Below are positions 22,901 to 27,875 of a stretch of DNA of 36,285 nucleotides, piece after piece. A program made the translations under genes and the position numbers. The notes under the pieces were generated by a model, which was given only the letters and a program-made list of their open reading frames with translations, did no database searches and had not been told where the DNA came from. Location of the stretch: IMG/VR virus record IMGVR_UViG_3300013094_000139, positions 1-36,285 of that record; one strand, given 5' to 3'. The DNA comes from a virus. Every line of letters begins with the position of its first letter. Within the stretch, counting starts at the first letter, position 1.

Positions 22901-25900
22901 TTGCTGGAATAGAAAATGCAAGTACTACATATACCTTTAGTCTTACTGCACGTGCAATTCCACAAACAACAAACACATTGGTAAGAACAATACAAAATAC
23001 AATGCGTTTTGATAGAACAAGCTATGCACCAAAAGTACAACAATGGGTACCAAGTCAATATTATTCTAGCCCATTCAATAGTTTGGGAACTGAAATAAGT
23101 CAAAGTACATTATTAAGTTACAGTCAACCTTATACAAACCTATCTGGTACAGGAGGAAATGGTACCGGTGCAGTTTTCACTGTATATAATGTGTTCATTG
23201 GTGGAAATTATTCTGTTACAGTAACTAATTCAGGTAATCACTATCATATCAATGATACTATCACTATTACTGGTAGTCACTTGGGTGGAACAGATAGTAT
23301 CAATGATTGTGTGATTACAGTTACTGGATTACTTAACACATATACTAGACTTAATGCTGATGTATACACAGGTACATCTGGTACTGCTGCCTTATTTACA
23401 ATAGTAAGTAATGGTATTAATTATGCAGTAACAGTTGCATCACCTGGTATTAATTATGTATTGGGTGATCAGTTCACATTTGCCGGCGGTAGATTCAATG
23501 GGGTAAGTACAACAAATGATGTGACTATTACTGTTACTGGTATCACAAGTCAGGGTGCTATCACTACAATCAGTTTCTCTGGTACACCTGCAACCAATGG
23601 CTCAATACACACATTATCAGTTTCTGGTACTGCGGTTGATGCATATCTATCAAGTTTAGCTGGCGTAGTTCTACCAATTACTAATTCATATGCAGATGGC
23701 AATGGTAACTCAATTGTTTCATTAGACTATGCTTTAAGTGGATTAAAACCTGGACAAATTCAAGGTAGTAAAGTTTATTTTTATCGTAATTTAAATTCAT
23801 ACATCTATGATGATACTAATTCTAATTTTACCGGTAATATAGTTGGAAGCATATCTGGTACTACTTTAACAGTAACTACTGTTAACAGTGGTAATCTTGG
23901 TATACCTTATCTGTTACACAACGGTGGGGTAGTATCGGGTACATATGTTACTGCGCAATTAACTGCTACTGAAACGCCAGTTGCAACTGCAACTGCGGCT
24001 CAAGCTACTGTTGGCACAAATACATTATTATTGAGTTCGTTTACACTAAATGATATTTCTAGAGTGTTAGTTGGTCAATTTGTTCAGCCAGTAACTGGTA
24101 TACCTGCTAACACATTTGTTACTTTTGTTAATTATGTAACTGGTTCAATCATTATAAGTAACAATACAACTGCTGTAGTTAATAGTTCGTTGAACATATA
24201 CATTGCAGGCGGTACGGGTACCTATACAGTAAACAACAACCAATCATTAGCGTCAACAACAATGGATGTCGGCGGTGGTGCAAAAATAGAAATTCATAGA
24301 CCTAGATTTAATCCAAACTCAGTTAATAATGAATATTTCATTAAAATATTAAATTATGGTACATGCTATAATGATACTACACAAAATAAGATTGTGGTAT
24401 CTGGTGCTTTATTGGGTGGCATAGCCGGAGTCAATGATGCTACAATCACAGTACATACAGGTAGTTTGATTGGAAATAATCCAATCATTAGTGCAACAGT
24501 TGGTGGTATAGCGGTTGGGTTCTATGAAATATATTACTTAAATCCCATCGATGACACACATGTGCAAGTATTCAAAGATTCGGCAAGACGAATCCCCTTA
24601 CCATACAATCAGTATGTGTATACTGATTATAGCAACATTACCAATAGAACTGCTTCAAATTATATAGGATCACTTAATACAGATTATGCATACATACCAG
24701 AACCTATCTATTCAGGTGAGGGTTATGTATATGATGCAACTGCATTGGTTCTTTATAACGGTAGTGCTTATACATGTATTCAAAGTAATAATGATAGTGT
24801 ATTTGATCCCGCTAAATGGACTAAACTACAAGCAGATGACCGTAAATTAAACGCTTTAGATAGAATTGTTATTTACTATCAACCATCTGCAACTATGATA
24901 CCAAAAGATATACAACAACTAGTCAAAGGAACCTCGTACCCCAATGATGTATATTATGGTAACAGCTTTAGCCCAGAAGATTCTTATCCGATAGACATGG
25001 TAGTAAAAGACCAAATATTCTATCCTAGAGATGTAAGTATCAAAGCCATGATTTACGACGGTGAAAATTATGTAGCATTATCAGAATCATCAACACATTC
25101 TAGTGTATTAACAAGTACTGACGGTATCAATTGGAATAACTTTTCAATATCAAATTCAGTATTACAATTAACTAGTTTAAATTATAATACTGATCACCAA
25201 CAGTATGTGGTGACTGATAACACATACCATAATTCTTTATTGTTGAGTCACGATTTAGAAAACTGGTTGGGTGTTGGACAGTCAACTAACTATGGTATGA
25301 CTCCATACGATGATAACAATTTTGATAGTAGTCCAATTGTATGCCCTGATGGTATATTGAACAAAGTGATTTACACACAGGGGTATTATTACGCAGCAGG
25401 CGATAAAATTCTTAAGAGTATCGATGGCGTAATTTGGGAAACTGTTGCATTATTAACTGGTCAATATCCTGCAATCATCAATGACATGGAAAATGTAATT
25501 ACAACATATTTTGATGGATTCATAGCAGTGGGTGAAACAACAGCAAGTGATTCAAATCATCTATCACAAACTGTAAGTTACATTATGGCTAGTATAGATG
25601 GTAACAATTGGATGGTAACTGACAATCAATTTTTAGGAATAGGTAGTGTACACTTGGTCACTTATTCTCCTGACATCATTGTTATTGCCGGTGCTAGTGG
25701 TTCAGTTTTCTATAGTACAAACGGATTTAATTGGTTGATGGGAGATATATCTGGAAATGGTAATACTAACGCCTTGAATAAAGGTGCATATGCTAATGGT
25801 ATATTCATATTAGTAGGAGACAGTGGAGTTATCCTAAGATCAACAAATGGAATAGATTGGCTTGATGTAAGTGGAGCTACGACAAACAATTTATATTCTA

Positions 25901-27711
25901 TAATCAATGATGGTGTTTATTTCTATGCCGCAGGTGATAAAGGTACTATATTACAAAGTATGGATGGAACTACATGGCTAGATACAAGTGTCATTAGACA
26001 ACCAACTAGTGATGTAGATCCAATAGAAAAATTACCATATAGCACAATCAAAGGCAGCGATTTCTTATTTGGATACGGTCCAGAAGAAATGATACCTGGT
26101 CTAATGACAGACTCATTATCTATGACTGTAGTTTCAGCTCCAGGAAGTTACTGGGATGATACCAACGCTATTAGCGGACAATTAATTGTAGAAAACAATG
26201 GTTTCTCAATGATTAGTAAAACAACAACTCCTATAAAAAATAAAGTAAGTTTTGCTAGTATGGCTTTGTACCCTGCACAAATTAGTGTATTTGTAATGGA
26301 TATGATTACTCATACCGGAACTAGAATTTATGAACAGTCTTCAGCAAATAGTCCATTGAGTTATACAGTTGATTGGTATAATAAAGAAATTACATTATCT
26401 GATTCTTTAACAAATGATAATCAAATTACAATTGAAGTATATGAAATTGGTAACGGTAAAGAATACTTTAAGAGCAGTACAGATTATGTTCCGTTGAGAA
26501 CGAATGATCAAGGTAATTCCTACATACAATTAGATATAAAATATAAACCAATTCAAGTAGAACCAGTGATATATGTCAATGGATCAGCTCTAGTATACAA
26601 TCAAGATTATACAATTGATTTCACAACTGGGGTATATGCATATACAATAATAACTTTTGTTACAGAATATGATCAAGAAACAGATTATATTACGTTTACT
26701 TTATTAGACACAAGTTTGAATGATTATAATACTACTGAATATTTGTTTAGTATCCCTGAAACACAGTTGTTCACAGGAAGTTCTACGGACACCTTTAATT
26801 TAACAAACTACATAGGCGGTACTTATTCACAGCCACCCGGTGCTGCCTTAGGTGATAATGCAACCAATGCAATTGTTGAAATCAATGGTATTAGAAGAGA
26901 CCCAACTCCCGGAGTAGAGTATACTATTACAGTTCCTGATCCAGTCAATCGACCTAATGTAGCTACATTGGTGTTTAATAATCCAGTAAGTAGTGATGAT
27001 TTAGTAGCGGTGACCACATACCACGAAGTTCAGCGTTTGTATTTAAAAACTCTTGTATGGACAAGTGCACCTTATACAGTTCAAGATTTATTTTATTACG
27101 GAATAATTGATTTAGTTGAATATAGTGATCCTACTAAAGTTTGGGTAACAATTAATGGTCAACGTGTAGACCCTAGTGTTGTCACATATGACGGTGCAAA
27201 CTTAAACATAGCAACTACTATTAATTCAGGGGATGAAGTGGTAGCTACTATTATGGCAAAAGGGTCAAGTCCAAATGCGTTAAGTTATACGGTCGATATA
27301 GATAAAAATAACAACACCTTAATTTATCGTAACAATATAGAAATTACATCATGGTTAGTAACAGACTTGCTTCCCTCTGATTCTTCAATCTATGTGTATG
27401 ATTTGCAAAATATCATTGATAAGGGTACAACTCAGGGTATTGTTAAAATAAACAATGAAAAAATAAGATATTCAATGGTAGATTTGGTTGCAAATACACT
27501 AAGTGGATTGACTAGAGGAGTTCTAGGAACTAGTGTTGCAGAGGTTCATAGCATGTATGAACAAGTAACTGGATTAACTGCTAATGCTACCCTTGATCCT
27601 AATTACTATAATAAACGCTGGAATACTAATAATATTGATGAAGTCAATGGAGATCCGTTACAACTAAGCACTAGTCCAACGGCTACTTTCTTAAAATACG
27701 GGCATTATTGA
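10939..27711 (+). CDS. Giant mosaic virion structural protein (5590 aa), at the gp7/gp8 position of the baseplate
   Basis: One uninterrupted frame of 16.8 kb. The N-terminus (TIDFLPEIFQTTTNELFLNA, NYQLEPAVVF, LINFGQYYWVPQGPEPV) is a signature I recognise from large structural proteins of marine T4-like myoviruses. A beta-sandwich-like segment follows at about 181-253 and HHHY at 269-272. Later parts: carbohydrate-binding-like segment about 1787-1825; AHNL/DGYYTINSI domain about 2055-2131; FG-GAP propeller about 2194-3144; conserved DEIKPYHTVVKD at 3675; GLTRG module at 3816; three tandem beta repeats about 4068-4528; seven Asp-box repeats 4725-5015; VNG-type beta repeats and a second GLTRG at 5523. 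Position right after gp6 suggests it replaces gp7/gp8, forming the outer baseplate and fibre attachment. AGG at 10928-10930 supports the start. The role is inferred and no enzyme active site was recognised. Confidence 0.85.
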   Translation: MATKIRTIDFLPEIFQTTTNELFLNATLDQLVQQPDFKKVQGFIGSKFGYGISSTDKYLTEPTVTRTNYQLEPAVVFKKKDTSIAVDMITYPGLVSAIELESGIKTNHNNLFSNEFYAWDSFADLDKLINFGQYYWVPQGPEPVTISNVQALTEATFAVNSLANEYTFVINDASTTQGNPTIELVRGGTYRFNLNQTTPFYIQTQPGLSGVDATKTNVSTREIYGVENNGSQTQSVIFNVPLTSDQQYIFSPGDIFADLLTTKSFNDIHHHYLNEIVSIDGVNQLEGKTLLFYGTDAAEVSNFTNTNVNKYLYKIRYLGNSSNPLIELDPYEILSDNTQITIQSGVDYISRVFIKDSYGNIQLIPQITSTLDTLYYQDGVNPSKFGKIKLIDNPLSSTINVNDDVLGQTSYTSPNGITFTNGLKVQFTGSIFPVEFLNDTYYVEGVGTGIILIPVSQQIVPEPFGDTISEAFDETYYDMDTYESSLQLSHTADYITINRASLDRNAWTRSNAWFHVDVLKITIENNTISPIASAALASNNARAKRPIIEFYPNLKLINSGVKGRTAIDYVDLSTNNAMSIVSGATAYYPDGVTSQLFNGARIVFANDNNVEVRNKIFVANISKINGVETITLSVASDGNIKYLDQVFVTRGEKYKGTSYYFDGAFWIQAQQKTTVNQAPLFDIFDSNGISFSDTSYYAGSDFIGCTLFQYAIGTGPVDTILNFPIAYGNVGNLSDITFEITLNNQIFNYVINNVSTPQSVNTGYVYSLDNNGNTIRKIGWVTAAEKSFQYQVFNYVYNSNVMPAGPIFITDIAAKSSTSTIWPTIVVYVDNTRVDTSSYTVSIGATTTTIILLNSIAEDTHVDVMIYSDQISEMGYFQVPSNLDHNPFNTPITNLNLGDIRGHYKSICNNIALSGSAFGANNYRDMGIVIPYGTKIIQNSSSIASAAAFLRKQSTNFFNSIIYNSTEYVKFKALLANTVNTQNFTPYDTPDSMLDSALDIITSVKSSDNAFYWSDMLPSKTPKYVNNYQFKVGIANSVFPTNILHDFKNANYNGLLIYVVRNVAGLPTQTIQLYKDIDYVVPDGQLYVEILLTLQNNDVIIIKEYDQTYGSYIPNTPTKVGFYPLFVPEVILDDTYTIPTYFLKGHDGSYTKLYGEYNNGYLEDFRDKVLYEFEMRIYNNMKVDAKLPLSLDDIKPGQFRTTDYSYNDFMTIYSTSFLNWIGLNRVNYTNQFFDSNNDFTWNYNSTLNNLDNTKFKQGNWKGIYLWLYDTVSPHTTPWEMLGLVNKPVWWETRYGPAPYTSDNTLLWTDLSNGYVYNDGSPYINSKRVRPNLVSIIPVDNQGNLLSPFGQYTNGQLISTYNNATFNAPWAVGDVGPAEYSYLKSSAWPFDLMRIYALTKPAQFFTLGLDLDVYKYSTEFQQYLVYDRLRTAPNQLEIYGGGAGGPVSAYSNYAQHSYFNWVVDYLNQYGLNGSSIITDLSNSLDVRLVYRLAGFSDKNQLEFYIEKGSPNSKNNVLLIPDDSYNIVLYKNEPDDVIIYSSIIIQKISTGYKIFGNSQNKAYFLAFDPLFNNNYTPITVGGTSVNVPNDYASNVTVIPYGYEFSSIQLLANFIASYGRYLTSQGMQFTDTENGIEINWNQMIAEMLYWYNTGWEVGSTINLNPNANIITIDNSQSVIQPLTDYNENYILNQNLIQVPINNLEIYRKDTLFSAKALTQGDSLSYFRSIVSSVEHAVIFDNTTVFNDIIFNLVTGLRQQRLYLKGTKTNNWNGTLNAPGFIINQDNVTDWQPNVRYVKGDIVVYKRQYWMANIPVVVPNITFNSNEWLLTQYQNIHKGLVPNPSTRSYESDLYYNTYKSNLESDGGLLSYSLIGYRPRPYLADANLDDTSQVNLFKTMIKGKGTGDTLKALQSIELQGHEFTYDIYENWAIKSVEYGGVLNSNFIEFTLNGNALTGNPSIIAITNGNGVSYAQQEVPLSNIVNYARSLISSDILPIMTTAPMTQLASAGYVHMDDVALMAYTVQRLDPLSVYFLYGDDYVWIANKTNDWGVYSVLSLNNSITSIKNNFNNTVTVTFESAHNLTTSDVIGISYYSTVVDGYYTINSIASATSIIINISLPNGTTSIPAVGSSFVIKLQLQRIGSPLDINSLPLAYEYANEYVWMDKGSNNNWLVYEKSQNYSKTNFISSIENDVNVSYGSQVIYIPEVGFYISDAGRGIMYKYIQSDAGFVKMSEYTPDGGATAPYGQVIARSDEFVAVSSPNPSISQIFIYRIVNTPEIDALVLEQVLNYTFGVPVGTAMAFSGDSEFFFVNFPGLNLTSAGGGQGAILIYKRSPDFTYFNPYPTMALSNTTLPNEKFFTLRGDRRSSSALVPGQRISFFHYTQFGASALAEVGYDPQTGYTLQQAETATQINGEAPYKQKYRRYYIKASGNIPVGTIFAIDPSIDNVDYTVTSTNSLYDAPSNTTKIYLDNILAPIWTNLFSVLDTYSIQYFDLSIVPGVNQIYTYTNMLPVNTYVTVITTEYTPDPGFPGDATRGVTKVHTVERIGYSIPGQDTYIRAVQNIFTGGNYISTPLSTNAADVFGYSIAVNYDATKLFVGAPYKNFLSPFIANVGTVYAFSRLEQKYEIDFTPPAGNVFELYLDFIPGVGTSLWLNGSKLDTSRYAFGSINDSVYVKISGLVAGDIISIKSPNFVVDQQLTSYESPDGVIPGQQFGKSISCNSTGTEVIVGCPHDLTMPGQEGAVYRFTHEGKKYGTITALIGVNGTGQMTESYILLNGYSVQIPVGDAYTAANAINNAAVPNVIAYVFDTPSGDNLLRIRLLNKSIGEENNKLDINVFNGNEFFFLGIAPYIKTQVIREPHAQEGSYFGEHVLFNEKGSFAVTAPHATSYASTSFDNLASDIHNNTVFDNNLTTFEDKFPEAGAVYIFDYIPTYDESLLNAGQFVYAQSCNDDISDYGATPLYGASIAFNNDTLMVGSPKFKADIAVSTSTYTGDGTTKSYSIYSGLSSNDIQVTLNGIVQRISNPAKTYINDGKTLKYTLTAGATQNSLFVTVNGVLQVAGSPSLPGSNYIVNTTSLTFINRLNPGDVVSITELYTGAYHIVGSLLVFNVAPVKNAIIQINQSLHKDNLGYSSANGRVTIYENKSKINNWHIYRNPTEIVDLDKIQQIKLYDNVNDDTLDSLDYFDPLNGKLLGAVRENLDFISDSDPAGYNSPKYTTGKLVWGTNHVGKLWFNTSNTKFLNYHQDDLHYNSVNWGRIFPGSTVTVYSWTENSVLPVNYTGAGTVLDIEKYVVGYSVDSTSQLVTKYYYWVRNTNEIYNGKTLSDSILENYITDPQNSGISYFAPLDASTYALYNSRDYIHGVQTNMHIGFSTGVSEAPLRNEFKLIRSNFAEDFLPGFVDPSRGYTTPIGLYSRMLDSFAGDDLSGQVVPDLNLPSYMRTGVNVRPRQSFFVDRFNALKNYLEYCNTVLLQYPVTEVSNLTFLSAQGTYYDTTAYWSYVYYWDTGYSDSTKTTVEVNIYADLLKLTPSEGMIVGVRFNGQGKREVYAYTSGQWNRVGLQDGTIQINSMLWDYAGNRIGFGDSFFDTLPFDQYPSTETRYIIRALNEQIFTGPLLKYRNESLILLFEYIQSENTLEHNYLPWLNKTSFVDIDYVVRPLIQETKYQLDNSTLLSGYVDEIKPYHTVVKDISFSYTGYDSTESYMTDFDLPAIYDATRNVFTTPKLVYDSNATLSNDDEYSASASIWTTDAYSSWYQNFGLTLIDIPNQTVASVTKYVATVDNILYIDNARGLPIQGVMYINGEAIGYNNINRETGLVSGLTRGLENTTVITHLPGELVVMNLPAIMVLDGGRNYVNPPSVTAYIDTTIYPKPTTPAVLSPVMNGDQVAAVVVVDPGAGYAVKPEIIFSSSYDVTFDENAINATTHTILIPSTFFVTGDLIKSTSSDPTHTSILDGYYYVYIVATINENELAQITLHKSHAASLKGENQLVFAGIENASTTYTFSLTARAIPQTTNTLVRTIQNTMRFDRTSYAPKVQQWVPSQYYSSPFNSLGTEISQSTLLSYSQPYTNLSGTGGNGTGAVFTVYNVFIGGNYSVTVTNSGNHYHINDTITITGSHLGGTDSINDCVITVTGLLNTYTRLNADVYTGTSGTAALFTIVSNGINYAVTVASPGINYVLGDQFTFAGGRFNGVSTTNDVTITVTGITSQGAITTISFSGTPATNGSIHTLSVSGTAVDAYLSSLAGVVLPITNSYADGNGNSIVSLDYALSGLKPGQIQGSKVYFYRNLNSYIYDDTNSNFTGNIVGSISGTTLTVTTVNSGNLGIPYLLHNGGVVSGTYVTAQLTATETPVATATAAQATVGTNTLLLSSFTLNDISRVLVGQFVQPVTGIPANTFVTFVNYVTGSIIISNNTTAVVNSSLNIYIAGGTGTYTVNNNQSLASTTMDVGGGAKIEIHRPRFNPNSVNNEYFIKILNYGTCYNDTTQNKIVVSGALLGGIAGVNDATITVHTGSLIGNNPIISATVGGIAVGFYEIYYLNPIDDTHVQVFKDSARRIPLPYNQYVYTDYSNITNRTASNYIGSLNTDYAYIPEPIYSGEGYVYDATALVLYNGSAYTCIQSNNDSVFDPAKWTKLQADDRKLNALDRIVIYYQPSATMIPKDIQQLVKGTSYPNDVYYGNSFSPEDSYPIDMVVKDQIFYPRDVSIKAMIYDGENYVALSESSTHSSVLTSTDGINWNNFSISNSVLQLTSLNYNTDHQQYVVTDNTYHNSLLLSHDLENWLGVGQSTNYGMTPYDDNNFDSSPIVCPDGILNKVIYTQGYYYAAGDKILKSIDGVIWETVALLTGQYPAIINDMENVITTYFDGFIAVGETTASDSNHLSQTVSYIMASIDGNNWMVTDNQFLGIGSVHLVTYSPDIIVIAGASGSVFYSTNGFNWLMGDISGNGNTNALNKGAYANGIFILVGDSGVILRSTNGIDWLDVSGATTNNLYSIINDGVYFYAAGDKGTILQSMDGTTWLDTSVIRQPTSDVDPIEKLPYSTIKGSDFLFGYGPEEMIPGLMTDSLSMTVVSAPGSYWDDTNAISGQLIVENNGFSMISKTTTPIKNKVSFASMALYPAQISVFVMDMITHTGTRIYEQSSANSPLSYTVDWYNKEITLSDSLTNDNQITIEVYEIGNGKEYFKSSTDYVPLRTNDQGNSYIQLDIKYKPIQVEPVIYVNGSALVYNQDYTIDFTTGVYAYTIITFVTEYDQETDYITFTLLDTSLNDYNTTEYLFSIPETQLFTGSSTDTFNLTNYIGGTYSQPPGAALGDNATNAIVEINGIRRDPTPGVEYTITVPDPVNRPNVATLVFNNPVSSDDLVAVTTYHEVQRLYLKTLVWTSAPYTVQDLFYYGIIDLVEYSDPTKVWVTINGQRVDPSVVTYDGANLNIATTINSGDEVVATIMAKGSSPNALSYTVDIDKNNNTLIYRNNIEITSWLVTDLLPSDSSIYVYDLQNIIDKGTTQGIVKINNEKIRYSMVDLVANTLSGLTRGVLGTSVAEVHSMYEQVTGLTANATLDPNYYNKRWNTNNIDEVNGDPLQLSTSPTATFLKYGHY
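16294..16413 (+). other. Carbohydrate-binding-like module in the giant protein (first)
   Basis: Residues about 1786-1825 contain DWQPNVRYVKGDIVVYKRQY, then a short insert and NEWLL. The order W, x-x-Y-x-x-GD-x-V-x-Y, aromatic pair, final W resembles the small CBM5/12-type chitin/cellulose-binding fold found at the tips of many phage proteins. Similarity is by eye only. Confidence 0.45.
17518..20370 (+). repeat. Seven FG-GAP-like beta-propeller blades with inserted domains
   Basis: Residues about 2194-3144 contain seven units of the type aromatic-G-x-x-(I/V/M)-x(6-10)-(V/F)-x-x-x-x-P, closed by a G-x-(V/I)-x-(I/V)-(Y/F) strand: YGSQVIYIPEVGFYISDAG, YGQVIARSDEFVAVSSPN, VGTAMAFSGDSEFFFVNFPG, FGYSIAVNYDATKLFVGAPY, FGKSISCNSTGTEVIVGCPH, FGEHVLFNEKGSFAVTAPHA and YGASIAFNNDTLMVGSPKF. 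The closing strand of the last blade (NGRVTIYENK) comes only after roughly 140 inserted residues. Other inserts sit between blades 3-4 (about 245 aa), 4-5 (about 90 aa) and 5-6 (about 105 aa). Integrin-alpha-type FG-GAP propellers are binding platforms. Confidence 0.6.
23140..24520 (+). repeat. Three related beta modules (IxGxxLGG...ND type) in the giant protein
   Basis: Three units share an extended Y-x-V-x-V strand, a G-x-x-Y turn, a G-D/N-x-(I/F) step and a GG...ND-x-(T/V)-I-(T/V)-V end. Unit 1 is at about 23149-23330 (YSVTVTNSGNHYHINDTITI), unit 2 at about 23365-23560 (YAVTVASPGINYVLGDQFTF) and unit 3 at about 24265-24520 (YFIKILNYGTCYNDTTQNKI, then GALLGGIAGVNDATITV). Units 1 and 2 are adjacent; unit 3 is separated by the nested domain at 23827-24263. 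DNA identity is low, so these are old duplications. Confidence 0.55.
24690..24840 (+). other. Carbohydrate-binding-like module in the giant protein (second)
   Basis: Residues about 4585-4634 read as Y-x-x-x-A-L-V-L-Y-N-G-S-A-Y-T-C-I followed by FDPAKWTKLQ. The pattern V-x-Y-x-G-x-x-Y-x-C/A plus a closing W is shared with CBM5/12-like phage modules and with the first such segment of this protein. Similarity is by eye. Confidence 0.4.
25042..25990 (+). repeat. Seven Asp-box (BNR-like) repeats forming a second beta-propeller
   Basis: Residues about 4702-5018 contain seven copies of S-x-(D/N)-x-x-x-W at residues 4725 (TSTDGINW), 4769 (LSHDLENW), 4826 (KSIDGVIW), 4884 (ASIDGNNW), 4925 (YSTNGFNW), 4967 (RSTNGIDW) and 5006 (QSMDGTTW). 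Spacing is about 40 residues in the last four and 44-58 in the first three. Each is preceded by a Y-x-A/V-x-G or equivalent strand. This is the Asp-box pattern of sialidase-like and Ycf48-like propellers, and seven blades is a normal closed ring. No sialidase catalytic Arg triad was recognised, so a binding or structural role is more likely. Confidence 0.7.
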
Positions 27712-27713
27712 AA

Positions 27714-27721
27714 GATAAATA
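27714..27721 (+). promoter_or_regulatory. T4-type late promoter motif GATAAATA after the giant gene
   Basis: GATAAATA starts three bases after the giant gene's stop codon and ends one base before the ATG of the 50-codon gene. If it acts as a T4-type late -10 element, transcripts would start near 27727, inside that small gene. It would then mainly serve the 206-aa gene and genes downstream. Confidence 0.5.
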
Positions 27722-27722
27722 C

Positions 27723-27875
27723 ATGACTATGAACGAAATCCCAGAAAAAAAAGATGAGGAAATATCCAAAGAAAAGCCCACAGATGAAAATGGCGGGTTT
27801 CTCTTTAGTTCAGCAATAAAGATTTACGACCCTAACACAGAAGAAGTGTTAGTACAAATACGAGGCGACAATTAA
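27723..27875 (+). CDS. Small acidic protein with IKIYDPNTEEV motif, related to the N-terminus of the next gene
   Basis: A 50-codon frame running from ATG to TAA, overlapping the next ATG as TAATG. Residues 1-23 are charged (Glu/Lys-rich). Residues 26-50 read FLFSSAIKIYDPNTEEVLVQ plus five more residues. The segment from IKIYDPN matches LKVYDPNSKEVF at residues 14-25 of the next protein: K, Y, D, P, N, E and V are identical in register with conservative changes between. I recall similar tiny ORFs beside the same structural gene in marine myoviruses, but cannot name a function. Ribosome-site support is weak (GAAAG at 27710-27714). An internal ATG at 27729 would shorten it by two residues. It fills the gap exactly and is coupled to its neighbour, so it is probably real. 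Confidence 0.7.
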   Translation: MTMNEIPEKKDEEISKEKPTDENGGFLFSSAIKIYDPNTEEVLVQIRGDN

